Shown here piece by piece: positions 29,658 through 62,046 of a stretch of DNA of 64,000 bases. Each line of letters starts with the position of its first letter. Positions within the stretch are counted from its first letter, which is position 1. Below the pieces are notes generated by a model. That model saw nothing but the letters and a program-made list of their open reading frames with translations, ran no database searches and was not told the DNA's origin. The position numbers and the translations under genes are program-made. Source of the DNA: Paratrimastix pyriformis (Eukaryota; Preaxostyla; Paratrimastigidae); contig JAPMOS010000008.1 in the NCBI GenBank assembly GCA_027972325.1, positions 12,501-76,500 of the forward strand, written 5' to 3'.

Positions 29658-31873
29658 TCATTCGCGACATCCCGAGTAGCGCAAGGCTGGATCGCTCCAC
29701 GTGACCATACACCGGGTCATTGCCTTCTCGAGCGCCTTTGTCATGGCCTTCACCCGTTCGCAACGGACGAAGCAGAGTGGGGCCGCGGGCCCCATTTCCG
29801 CCCGGGCATCGATAAAGGCCCGGAGGCCCTTTTGGGTCACGTCTGCACAGCCGGAGATTCCCAGACGGCGGAGGGGTGGCCGGTGGGCTGCGATGGCCTC
29901 CATGGTCGCGTTCGAGATGAAGTGCTGCCGAACACAGGATCCGACGTGGACAGAGAGAAGACTGTGATGAGTTTTGGTGGACGCGCCAGATCCTCCCAGC
30001 GGGGAGTTCATGCAGCATTCGCCACAACACATCCAGCTGAGTGGGAACGGACCCTCTTGAGGGCACGCTTCCTGGAGAGATCCAGCGATTGCAGGGTGGC
30101 CCCATGCCGTGCGATCACCGCCACGGCCAGGCCGTCCCCAACCTGGGGGTCATCCTCCAGGGTGAGTTCCACCAGCCCTGCCGGGCGCTGGACGAGCCAA
30201 TCCCGGAACGCGTCCGTCAGGCCGAGTTTGGGGCAACGGGAGAAGCTCACGATCCGTAACTTGGCGGCAGGAGGGCTTGGCAGGGGGAATGCACCATCGG
30301 TCAGGGCGGGCGCACCGTCTGCTTCAAGAACCTGGTTGTGAGGAGGGGCGAGACGCACGTGGAGGGATGGAATGATCAGTATTATGATAATTACCTGATT
30401 TAAGCGGATGATCAAAAAATGTGGCTCCCACCCCCCCCCGCCCGTGGAGATGGTTTCAGGGACAGAGAAAGAGCGCGCACGCACCTCGATGCGGGGGCAT
30501 GCCGTGAGCAGGGCACGCATGCCATCATCCCCCAGGGGCATTGCCACGCTCCTCTGGTCGGCACACAGAAGCCGAATCTCTTCCAGGGCCGGGCAGGCAG
30601 CCCCCAGGCCGGCCAGGGCCGCGTCGGTGAAGGCGGCGGGAGCGGCGAGGGTCACCGACCGCAGATGAGGGAAGTGGCCGGGACCGCGGGCAAACGACAG
30701 AATACCTGGTGATGGGTCGTTGGGAGTGAGGGTGAGGAAGGGACGGTGACAGCAACACAAACGAAACCGGCGAAGGAGGGAAGCGCAGTGATGGGAAAAC
30801 CAACGGGAGAAAGAGACGGACGGACGGGGGGAGGATGGGAAGGAGGCACAAGGCATCACCGACCGGCCTCAGTGATGGGCTGATCGGGTTGATCCCTGAA
30901 CCCGAGGCTGACGGGGCACAGCCCGATGGTCTCCAGGGGCGGGTGGCTCTCGCCCAGGGCAGCCAGGCAGGCGTCCCCGATGCTCGGGCAGCCGCGCAGC
31001 TCGAATTGGCGAAGATGCGGCAGATGCACAACAAGCTGGGGGTTGGTGGGTTGGTGGGTTGGTGGGTGGAGGAGGCAGGGGAGGCGGGGGGGGGGATAGA
31101 GGCGGTAAGTCAGGGTGAATGTCACCTCGGCTATGCTCACTCCATTCCACAGCTCCCGGGCTCAAAAGGGGACGAGCTTTATGGGGGGGGAGGGGGGGGG
31201 GTGATTGCGTCGGGCAGCGTTGCGAACCCTGGCCATTCCGGCATCGGTCAGGGCCTGGGGGGCACAGCAGTGGATCTTCAGGACGGCCAGGGTGGGACCC
31301 GCCGGAATCAGGGCCTCCGCCGCCGCGTCCGTGAAGGGCCACGTGTCGAAGGAGGTGAAATCGAGGGTGTGTAGGCGTGGGCAGGAACCCCTCAGGAAGG
31401 CCACCAGCGAGTCGGGTTTCAAGAGCATCTTGTTGAAGTGGACCTCCTGTAGTGCCGGGGTGGGATATACTCGACTGGGGTGTGTTCGTTCCACAGACCT
31501 CGATGTCGTGGCAGTGGGCCGTTGCCGCATCGACAAGCCGCGAGACGTAATCAGTGGCGGTCAACTTGCGGATGGTGGAGTATGCCCGGAACAGTCCGTC
31601 TGCCCGTTTTTCGGCGTTGGGAACCGAGTTGACATTCAGGGCCACACGTGCCCCGGGAACCAGCTTCATAAAACGTCGACATGTCCGCATCAGTTGGAAC
31701 ATTTGGGTTGGAGTCTCAATGTGCGGCCGCAGGATGAGAAGCACAAGATCGTCGGGAAGCTTGTCGAAGTAGTTCGGGGGACCGTCTTCCTCGGTAGGAG
31801 AGACTCGGGCCTGCTTGACCGAAGGTGCTGCAGCATCGGCGGGGCGGAGGCCATCTCGAATCATCCCCATCAC
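29658..31873 (-). CDS. F-box / leucine-rich repeat protein
   Basis: Probable substrate adaptor of an SCF ubiquitin ligase. It starts at 31873 (MMGMIRDGLRPADAAAPSVK; the second or third Met is possible). The F-box follows: YFDKLPDDLVLLILRPHIET, then MFQLMRTCRRFMKLVPG. Leucine-rich repeats come from several exons: LQEVHFNKMLLKPDSLVAFL, RLHTLDFTSFDTWPFTDAAA, LRQFELRGCPSIGDACLAAL, LRSVTLAAPAAFTDAALAGL, LRIVSFSRCPKLGLTDAFRD, LVELTLEDDPQVGDGLAVAV and LRRLGISGCADVTQKGLRAF, typical of Cys-containing LRRs of F-box proteins. It ends at TGA 29658. Donors GTCTGT, GTTCGC and GTCGGT. A ubiquitin-like gene lies just upstream on the same strand, 38 bp away. Confidence 0.75.
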
Positions 31874-31911
31874 AACATAACGGGGGATATCCTCGCCCTG
31901 AGAAATGACCT

Positions 31912-32145
31912 CTATTTTTGATTGTCATTTTGATCTAAACAGACCAAGTTGAATACTTGACTGAGAAGGTGATCGTTATTCAGGAATTTTCCACCATACA
32001 GGAGCCGGATATCGCCGGGAACCGTTCCGACCGGAAAGCGCCCGGCGAGCAATTCTTTCAAATTTTGGACGGTCTTGGATGGTTCCAGTTCGACACAGAG
32101 TACATCCTTGGAAAACCTCGCCTCAACTTTGACGCTCGCCGACAT
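31912..32145 (-). CDS. Small ubiquitin-like protein
   Basis: 77 codons from ATG 32143-32145 to TAG 31912: MSASVKVEARFSKDVLCVEL, then SKTVQNLKELLAGRF, then GDIRLLYGGKFLNNDHLLSQ. The pattern (two beta strands, a helix with VQNLKELL, then I-RLLYGGKFL-ND) is that of a ubiquitin fold and most resembles UBL3/MUB-type or TMUB-type domains. There is no C-terminal Gly-Gly, so conjugation is unlikely. The last 15 residues contain a GTATTC...TAG stretch of 22 bp that could be a tiny intron, after which the frame would stay open into the F-box gene region; a longer product cannot be excluded. Confidence 0.55.
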   Translation of the reverse strand: MSASVKVEARFSKDVLCVELEPSKTVQNLKELLAGRFPVGTVPGDIRLLYGGKFLNNDHLLSQVFNLVCLDQNDNQK

Positions 32146-32213
32146 TCAATTTGAATTTGCGTTTTGCGTTACCGAGTGGGAGTAAGAGCCACTGTAGCCG
32201 TCAAACCTTGCGA
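32146..32213. promoter_or_regulatory. Shared upstream region, ubiquitin-like (-) and CaaX protein (+)
   Basis: 68 bp between two start codons. Less GC-rich than the flanking genes. No element recognised. Confidence 0.5.
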
Positions 32214-32715
32214 ATGACAAAGAAGTCTGCAAGTGTTGTTCGCTTTTGATTCATCTGCTTTTCCTTGAACACACAGAAACAAGAAACGCTCAAAATCAGC
32301 CGTCAGGCCCGGAGACCAATACCTCGCCCTTGCCCGAAGCGATGCCTTGGCGGCGCCTTGCGAACCCCAAACCCCTGCTGACACAGAAAGCACCACAACA
32401 GAAGAGCCAGAACCTTCTCAATCAGAAGAGGCGCCCACCCCGTCGGTAACACACACAGACGGACCGGTGATTAATGTATGCGCGGCAGAACCCCCTGAAC
32501 CATATCAGCCACCGGTCCCCACCGTTGTGACAACCAGCATGGCTGCTCCATCTCCCAACCCTCCGAGTCACAGGCTGGACCAAAAGGTTCCGCTCCTGGT
32601 CTCCACTGACACCCATCCACTCTCCACGCCCACCCCGGACGTGCTCACCCTGAAGCGGTCCAACCTCCGGCACGTGGGGAAGCGGCGGTGCTGCTCAATA
32701 TGCGCGGTCATGTGA
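32214..32715 (+). CDS. Small basic-to-Pro-rich protein with a CaaX prenylation box
   Basis: The start is ATG 32214. A 59-bp intron (donor GTCTGC at about 32225) restores the frame MTKKNKKRSKSAVRPGDQYL. The N-terminus is strongly basic; the middle is rich in Thr, Pro and Glu (TESTTTEEPEPSQSEEAP). The end reads KRRCCSICAVM-stop. CAVM fits a CaaX farnesylation motif, with three Cys just upstream (CCSIC) as possible palmitoylation sites and a basic patch, the layout of a membrane-anchored protein (inference from motif). About 147 residues; no catalytic domain and no family recognised. Convergent with the PPKL phosphatase gene. Confidence 0.6.
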
Positions 32716-33092
32716 ACGAAAAAAATGGAAGGGTTGTAAACGATCCTATCGTTTTGTACACCTCAATGACAGCAAGACGACGGGCAGGCAACAAGAGCGC
32801 GGGGTGACGAGTGTTCCACACAGCTCAGCTCACCCAACCGCATGGGGGGTGGAGGGGGAAAAAAAAGAGGTTCGCACTGCCGCGCCATCATCGCACAGGA
32901 AACGAATGGGAAAATGAATACGCACACAAGCACAGAGACGCACACCACCACCACGACCACCCAAGATCACACGGGGAAAAGACAGGGGGAGAGGGGAAAG
33001 GGAGGCCTGAGACCCTTAGACGCGCTTTGCACCGCCGGACCGGGGAGCTAAAGACGCACCGCAAAAAAAAAAAAAATGGGATGAAAACCCAT
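32716..33092. other. Convergent intergenic region
   Basis: 377 bp between the CaaX gene and the end of the PPKL gene. Contains an A tract at 33063-33075 and no repeat array or RNA gene that I can recognise. Confidence 0.5.
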
Positions 33093-45408
<12,316 letters not shown>

Positions 45409-45606
45409 GCCAGTGCCGCGGCAGATGCCACTGTGTCGTATTCAAATTTCGATTACAATTTTCGAATGCGGGGAAATGCGGGGCGAAGGGAAATCTTTCT
45501 GAGACACGTTTTAACCATACTCGGTTGAACATGTGATTATTTGATATTCCTTTTCATTGCGACCTTCGTCTTCCCAAAATGCCGTGTTTCTTTGGTGTTT
45601 AGTGGC
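45409..45606. promoter_or_regulatory. Shared upstream region, PPKL (-) and FAM221-like (+)
   Basis: About 200 bp between the PPKL start (45408) and the first fixed codons of the FAM221-like gene; AT-richer than the flanks. An alternative upstream Met for PPKL at 45532 and an unresolved first exon of the + gene also fall here. Confidence 0.4.
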
Positions 45607-46551
45607 GTGCGGACTCCTTTCGAATTGCCCCTAACCGGAGAGATTTTTGTGCGTTGTTGGGGATTTTGCCCTGGTGTGGAACAGCAACAGGGGAAACGCT
45701 CCCTCCCGCGGAATTCGAGCGACTAAAACAACTATATCATGAGACGTACCCCCGTCGGTTATATATATATTGGAAGGCCGGCGAGAAGGAGTGCGTGCGC
45801 ATCAAAGACTCGTCGATGTGCTTTTGTGGACACCGAAACAACAGTCATGCCTGGTGGGAGGTCGATTCCAAGCGACCCCATTGCAGGGTACGTGGTTGCA
45901 CCTGCACCTGCTTTTGCTACCTCCCTTCGGGTGGGTCATTCATACTGAAATGCACGACGGTCTGTCGAACCCCCCAAATCGATGGTTTGCTCGACATTGT
46001 GGCAGTGCCATCACGGTGGAGAGTCGCACTACCATCACGGTGCCATTGGAGCCTGTCGCGAACCCCACTGCCCCTGCCTCCAGTTCCAGAGCTGTTTCCG
46101 CTGCCGGTGTGGCCTGGGGTGGAGCCAACACACCACATTTTTCGAAACCGAACCGGAGCGCATCGCCCGGGGGGCACTCACCGATGCCGGGGCAGTCCAG
46201 GCGCGCATTGCGGCCCAACAGCGGCTCCCACCCCGGTGTCACTGTCTCGGCTGCAAGAGTGGCATGCCCTGTTCGAAGGGGAAGAACTATGACCTGAGGT
46301 GGTATGATCAACCCCGGCGGGTAGCCGCACCTCCGGTTGCGACTTCAACCGGGGGAATCGAACCCAGAAGGCACGCGGAACAAAGACCTTCGAGGCAACC
46401 GGCAAGCCCACCCAGGGCCAGCCCAACACCGCGACCTCACCATCCGAAGGGCGGCGCTGACCCCGAGACCGCCCACCCCGCCGGCTCCATCCCCCCGGGA
46501 GAGTCCGACCCAACTTCCACCACTGGCGGTTCCGCCCCGGCAACAACTTGA
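45607..46551 (+). CDS. FAM221-like Cys/His-rich protein
   Basis: Function of the family unknown; FAM221A/B are linked to ciliated cells in animals. Exon 1 (open from a TTTAG acceptor at about 45601) reads LPPAEFERLKQLYHETYPRR, MCFCGHRNNSHAWWEV and CRVRGCTCTCFCYLPSGG. The next donor is GTCTGT at about 45961. After a CAG near 46007 comes CHHGGESHYHH, CPCLQFQSCFRCRCGLGWSQ and TTFFETEPERIARGA. The spacing of CFC-H, RVRGCTC, the C-H repeat and the final C-CG-W-HTT-ETE-ER matches the FAM221 pattern that I recall. A Pro/Thr-rich tail ends at TGA 46549-46551, although a GTGGTA-donor intron near 46300 could change the tail frame. The start Met is not resolved. Confidence 0.65.
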
Positions 46552-47143
46552 GGAGATTTAATCGTGGTTGGCTGGGTCGTGTATTTCGGTGGCGGACGCC
46601 ACGCCACCGCAAGGGGGCTTCGACACCGCCTCCGGGACGCACGTCCTCCTGTCGGCCCCGGCCGCCCGCCCAACGGGTCGCCTCCGCGCCCGGCAAGGCC
46701 ACTCAAGCCCGCAATTGCTCCGGCTGCCCCGGCTATTTGGCATTACGGGGCCTGGACGAGGTGCCTGACTCGTTGTGTGGCCAATCGCGACCACGACCGA
46801 TCCCCCGGCCCCCGTAACGAGCCTGATCACCTTCGATGAACGCCCTGACCCCGAGAATCTCCGCCTCGCCCCCAGCCCCCGTCCCCCCTCCTGCTCGTTT
46901 GTCTCCTCCTTTCCCTTTGGGTGGGGCGATTCGGCTTCTTCTTTGGGCTCCGCGCCGCGGCGGCGGCGGCGGGAGCACCACAGATGAAGACCAAGAAGGA
47001 AACCATTGAATGGAAGCGAGGCGCGGGCGGGAGCGGGGGGGTGACACCACAGAGAACGTTGGGGGGGGGGATCGAACCACAAGAATTCCGCACACAAGTC
47101 CAGGGCGGCGGAGAATGGAGGCGGGGGCCCAACATTAAAAAAA
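46552..47143. other. Convergent region with coding-like stretches
   Basis: Two + strand frames look more protein-like than chance: 46577-46768 (VADATPPQGGFDTASGTHVL) and 46817-46987 (SLITFDERPDPENLRLAPSP). They are in the same frame but separated by a TGA. They may be alternative C-terminal exons of the FAM221-like gene, or noise. A CGG run lies at 46958-46971 and G tracts at 47035-47071. Confidence 0.3.
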
Positions 47144-53558
<6,415 letters not shown>

Positions 53559-53703
53559 CTCACCGGCTGTCTCTTGGTAGCAAATCTCGTCGACTTAGTA
53601 TCAAGTCTTCCGGTGGGAGCGGCGCTCGCAGACCGAGAACTCCACCACAACAGCACACTTCTCTCCTTTTCTTGATTTCTTGACAACCGACAAACCTTTG
53701 TAT
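53559..53703. promoter_or_regulatory. Shared upstream region, IC140 (-) and PPP phosphatase (+)
   Basis: 145 bp between the two start codons. No simple repeat and no TATA-like element that stands out. Confidence 0.5.
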
Positions 53704-56700
53704 ATGGTGGGCGACTTAATGCTGAAACCTGCCCGCTTGCATCAGAAAAAGCTTCGAAAGCATCACTCACCTCGCCGTCGTCAGTTCGATGTCGAGGAAG
53801 GACGCTTCAATTCGCTGATTTCATGTCATTCTTCTGGTTCGTCATCGGCATCCGCTCTCTTTCATTGTGCCTGACACCTCTTCTCCAGCGAAATTATTGC
53901 CCGACCCCTTAGTTGGGGAGCCAGAGGTCCCTGTGGCTCCGGAAGAACCGACCATGGCTCAAGAGGTCTTGTTTGACGACCACGTCCAGGAACTCAAGGT
54001 TTGTCTCGCTTCTTTTTGCGACCCTGAACCCCATCACTTTTCCTATTCGTTTGGCTCTACGGGTTTTTCCGTGCTCCGGGATCCTGAATAAAAATTTCCG
54101 ATATTAGTTGGGCCCCCCCGACTTCTTCGTCACCCAGACACAGACCCATACTCGCTGGGGTGGTTTCGTGAATGTTGTTGTGAAGCGGCAACCGCATGCT
54201 GATCCCGTGACCGAGGAGCAAGTGAAGAATTCGCTCGAGCAGTGGAAGGATGAGTGGCAGATGTACGATGGAGGAGAGCCCAATTCTGAAGACTCGCCAC
54301 AGATTCAATGTTCCTTCCTCCCCAGTGCCCCACTCTCTTTCGTTCTGGGCCATCTCTTTGTGGCTCACAATGTGATCAGCCAGACGGATTCCCAGGGTGA
54401 TCCGATTCTCGACCTGGAAAAGCCGTTTATTCAGCTCTGGTCGGAGGGGGCCAACCTGGTCGTGGAAACGCCCCAAATCCCCCCGCCTGCCGTTCCCATC
54501 GTCCCGCCGCCTGTCATTCCACCTCCTCGCCGCTACGTGGTAGTCATTACCCCCCTTCAACGGCCCCCCACTGGCAAGTTCTACGACTTTCCCCCCTCGT
54601 CCGACCTGGCAATGAAGCTGGCCAATTCCCCCGGTGATCCTTTGTATCCCTTTGATCACAGGTTCCCAGTTTATCGGTCCGTTTTGGTTTTTTCTTTCAC
54701 GAAACCAAAACCTCCTCGGTTCCTGGATTTTTGTTCGTCCTGTGGCACCATTCAGATTCATCCTTCACACTCCCTGGGTCGCTGAAACGGCCACACAGCA
54801 GCAGCCACCAGCACCGCTTTCTCCCTTGTCTCAGCACCATCTCATTGATGTGGTGGAGGGTGAGAAGTTCCCTGAGGAAACAGCCCAGCGGGTTCTGTCG
54901 ACCCTCTTCCCAAAGGGCGGCAAGCCTCTCCAGCAGGATACCTTCTCGTTCTCATTCGCCTTTGTGCAAATGTTGGTGACGTTTGCCCACCGCCACTTCC
55001 ACTCGACCTATCCGCGCCTGGTGCGCACCTCGCTCGATCCTGTGGCACTCACCCGGAGCTCCGGGAGTCATGCCCTTCCCGAAGCCTCCCCATCCCCCTC
55101 CATCTGCACCCGGCCGGCCTCGGTCATTCGGGATCCCATCTACCGACCCGATGCCCTGCAACCGGACGAGACCCCCGAGGAAAACGAGGACTACGACGAC
55201 GACGAGCGGTTTGCGGCTGCTCTGGACGATATGGGCGACGACTGCGTCGAGGAGGACGAGGAGATCGCCGCCGACGTCCATCGGTGTCGCCGTGAACAGC
55301 AGCAGCCGCCGAGTGAAGATGTGCTGCCCTCTCCCAGCGAATACGTCGACGCTGATCTAGATGACCTGCCCATCCCCAAGACCTACTCCATGTGTGACGG
55401 AGCCTACCATGGTGCCACCCGCAAGCAACTTCTGGCCGAGCGGACCCGCTCGCTGGGGAAGCGGGCCGGCCCCGTTCGGCGACCGTGCGCTGATGGGAGT
55501 GAGGACGCTCTGTGCACTTGCGACTCCTGCCGAGCCGCCAAAGCAGCGGCCGAGGAGGAGGAGGGCGACGAGACCCTCTCGCGACTGGACAAGGGTCGCT
55601 CCTCGCGCTGCTCGGGCTCCTTGTCAGCCGCCGCAGCCCCGGGCGGGAGCGGGGTCGCCGTCATTGGCGATCTGCACGGGTCCATCTCCGATCTGCTCAG
55701 CATCCTGGCCCAGACCAAGCCCAGCTTCTGTCCGCGCGTCTTTTGGCCCGAGTTGCTGGAGAAGGCCATCAGCGACGATGATGACGATGAAGCCGAGGGC
55801 ATCGAGGGGGAGGAGAACGAGGGTTGTGTGGGCACCGAGGGGGAGTGCGGTGGTACGTCTGCGCCCCAGGACGAGAGCGCGACCCAGTTGCCCTCGCAGG
55901 GTCTGTTTCCTGCCCTCTCTGGCACCCCGGTTATAACTTCTGTGCCCCATCCAGACCCAGCTGACCAGGACGAAGTCAACGACGTCATCCGTCATCCTGA
56001 GGAGCCGATGGTTCTCGATGCGGATCTGCTGGAGAAGGACCACAAATCCGACGACGACGACGACACCCACAGTGTGGTCGACTTGGAAGGACCGTCCTCG
56101 TCTCCCGCCACTCCCAAGATGGCCGCCATGGGGGGGATGCCCGAGGGGGTGGTGCTGCTCTCCCCGACCGACTCGACCCACTCCTCCGTCGATCCCATCC
56201 AGTCATTGTTGCCTTCACCCGCATGGAAAAGCGACGGCGAGGAGGAGGCGACGGATCACCACTGGAATCGGAGCCAGAGGCGTCGCTATGCCCGCCAGAT
56301 CAAGAAGATGAAGGAAAAGCTGCAGCTCTCGCCACTGAACTCCGCTCCCGCTCCCCTTGCGCCCGCCTCGCAACCGGCCCCGATCAGCGAACCCCTTCTC
56401 CCTCCGCCTGCTCTTCTCCCTCTGCCCTTCCTGGCTCCCGGTGGTCCCCTCCCTCCGTATATGCACATCCGCTCCCCGGGCCTCTCGCCCCAGCTCGCCA
56501 ATCGGTCCCCCCGCTCCAACTTCCTTTTGCCTCTCCCGGTCCCGCTGCCTCTCTCCCCGCAACCGCAGCGACTCACCCTGGAGGCCTCCCCACCGCTGGC
56601 TTCCTCCACCGCCCATATCTTCTCGCCCTCCACCCCTCTGCTCACGCGCTTCCAGCAGTCGCTGACCATCCCCAGCCCAGCGGCCGTCACCTCGCCCCGT

Positions 56701-58628
56701 GTGATCCACGCCAAGCGGCCGTTTTCTCCGACGGGACCCATCCTGCCGCCGCGGACCCCCTCGCGGACTCCGCCTTTCTCGCTCTTCACCGAATCGCCCA
56801 TGCCCGCCAACGCCCTACGTCTTCCTGCCCGTTCTTGATAAACTCCTGCTGCCCTCATCCCTCGTGTTCATCTCCTTTCCGTCCTCCTGCTCACCCACTG
56901 CCTGCCTCCCGTTCGCGCATTTCTCCCGGCTATGACATCCGCCTCATGCGCTGGTCTCTCCTTCTGTCCATCACAGGCGATTATGTGGATCGTGGCACGT
57001 CCTCCGTGGAGGTGGTGTGCCTGGTCCTGCTTCTCCGTCTGGCCTACCCGCACCACGTGACCATCCTCCGGGGCAACCACGAGAGCGCCCTCAGTAGCGA
57101 TTTCCTTGAAGGTCCGCCGCCCGCCTTTTTGCGATTCTAACACACACCGCGTCCCCCCAACCCCAGAACTCCGCGCCAAGTACCCCTGGGATCTTCCCTC
57201 GACCATCAACATCCTGACCGAGGTCAAACCCGTCACCCGCCTCTACAAGCGCTTCCTGCAGCTCTTCGACAAGCTCCCCATCTCATGCGTGGTGGGCGGG
57301 GTCTCGACCGATGACTGCCGCGTGAAGGCCGACCGGCTGCTCGGCATGGCAACCCCCAGCCCGGCCCTGGCGCCCGACGTGGTCCCCTCCCCCCTCAGTG
57401 TGCGCACCGCGGTGTCTTCGCCGGTCACCTGCGTGGCCTCGATGTCGCCACAGCCTCCCCTCAGCTCGCCCATCCCGACCCCGGAGGATCTTGCCGCCGC
57501 GGCCGCGGCCGCGGGGGGTTTGGACACCATGGTGATCCCCGAGAGCCAGTTGCAGTATGACGCCCTCGAACCGGCACAGATCTCGCTGCGCCCGTCCATC
57601 CAGCAGCAGGACGAGATGCCGCCACCGCCACCGCCCTCCATCCCATCCGCCCCAGCCCAGCAGCAGCAGCAGCAGCATCCCGCATCTCTCGCCCGGACCA
57701 AGGTCGACCTGGTCGGTCGGATGGCGTTCATCTGCCACGGGGGGGCCTGCAACCAGTACACCTTGACCCTCCGTCACATCCAGCGACTGCCCCGCACCGA
57801 TATTTGGACTGAAGGTCTGCCGCTTGGCCGTTCCTTAGGCCCAGGACTCACCTTTCATCCCCCCCCCTCCCTCCTCCCTCCCTCCCTGTGGCAGGCAAAT
57901 CGGCATCCTCGATTCTCTCCTCGAAGTACATCCGCCAGAACGCCCTGCTCTGGGCCGATCCGGGCGGGATGGATCGGGGCACGGGCCGCCCCATGTTTAG
58001 CGAGATCACGACCCGCCGCTTCCTGCGTGAGAACGGCGACATGACCGTCATGCTGCGCGCCCACCAGAACCTGGTCCCCTGCATCCAGCAGAACCACATG
58101 GGCCTCTGCCTGACCGTCTTCTCGTCGTCCCTCGCCCAGCCCGGCTCGTATGTGGTCCTGCACAAGGGCTCCCAGGCCCTGCTGCCCGACCAACAGGACG
58201 ACTGCGCCGGCACCCAAACGACCCTGTTGGCCACGGACACCCCACTCTTCCGGCCCGTGGACCCCATCCCCTACTTCCCGGGGGATGACCATCCGACCTG
58301 CCCCCCCGAGGAGCCCGTCTGCCTGCCCTCGGTCGCCTCCGCCTCGTCCCTTGCGGAACAGCATCCCCTCAAGAAGCCCCGCACGGCCGACCCCTCGAGC
58401 CCGTCGGCCGACGAACTCTATTCGCGCAGCAACCCCGCCGACCTGCCTCCACCCCTTTTGCTCGCCGCCGCACCCCTCTCCCCGAGTGCCCCCCCTCCGT
58501 CCACCGCCGCTCCCACCACCACCACCACCGCAGCAGCCAATTCTCTTGACATTGAGCGACTGCGGCAGCAGGCTCGGCAAAAGGTGCTGGCCCTCGAGGC
58601 CAGTGATTTTCTTCTGATTGACATTTGA
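53704..58628 (+). CDS. PPP-family phosphatase with giant insertions
   Basis: Predicted metal-dependent Ser/Thr phosphatase. It starts at ATG 53704 ([20 protein letters not shown]). Exons are about 53704-53836, 53886-53998, 54111-54676, 54759-55901, 55952-56827, 56977-57109, 57168-57811 and 57894-58628. Catalytic motifs are far apart: [16 protein letters not shown] (about 55660), [20 protein letters not shown] and [14 protein letters not shown] (56977-57090), [11 protein letters not shown] (about 57720) and [12 protein letters not shown] (about 58050). All usual metal ligands are present, but the GDLHG to GDYVDRG distance, normally about 25-30 residues, exceeds 350, with Asp/Glu-rich, basic ([17 protein letters not shown]) and Pro-rich sequence. 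About 150 residues sit before HGG. The end [15 protein letters not shown]-stop is clear. An N-terminal region of about 550 residues is unrecognised. The junction before GDYVDRG is uncertain. Confidence 0.8.
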
Positions 58629-59200
58629 TTGAATGAATCGTCATGGAATCATCACCCCCCCCACCAACCCACCGCCTGCCCCCGCATCCCCGCGGACGCC
58701 CCGGTGCCCCTCTCCCTCTCGTTCTGTAAAAAGGCCAATTTTCACCTTTCACCTTTTGCGCCTTTTGCGCACTTTCTCTGCTCACATGAACAAACACAAC
58801 CACAAAAAAAAAAGGGATTTTGTTTTTTTTGAGTTTGTGGTGCCGCGCCCAGTGTTTTGGCGCCTCTCCCCCCCGGGGAGGGTCCCGCCGCGCCGCCGCC
58901 ACCTTTTCGTTTCTTGGGATTTGTTTTTTTCCTTCCATCCTCCTTCCCCTTGTGCTTGTGTGCGCGTGGCAGCTTTGTTTCCTGCAGGAAAGACCGTTTT
59001 TGACTACCCACCTCGGTTGGGAACGCGAAAGCGAGATGGCTGTTGGCAAAGAGACCAAAAGGACGCTGAGGGGAGGGGAGGGGACCAGCGGTTTTGGGGA
59101 AAGGAGACGGAAGTCCCCGAAAGAGCGAGCAGGAAGGGAGGGAGTGAGAGAGAGAGAGAAAGAAAGCCGAACAGGGAAAGAGAGGAGGAGCCGGAACTCC
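58629..59200. other. Convergent intergenic region
   Basis: 572 bp between the PPP phosphatase stop and the end of the neuroguidin gene. T- and A-rich tracts (58801-58835), then a GAGA-rich stretch (59145-59185). No gene or RNA recognised. Confidence 0.5.
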
Positions 59201-61966
<2,766 letters not shown>

Positions 61967-62046
61967 GGGTGAGCGGTGCCAGGGTCACATCGACCGTACC
62001 AACAAGCGCGGAGCTCTTCCCCAGCCAACCCGCCGCCCAAAGCAAG
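61967..62046. promoter_or_regulatory. Shared upstream region, neuroguidin (-) and LUC7-like (+)
   Basis: 80 bp between start codons. Pairs a ribosome-biogenesis gene with a splicing gene. No motif recognised. Confidence 0.5.

Noticed and set aside
56223-57140. 305-codon frame ending in GDYVDRG and RGNHES as a separate phosphatase gene
   Set aside because: Its upstream part is a shifted frame of the large phosphatase exon; the motifs belong to the next exon of that gene.
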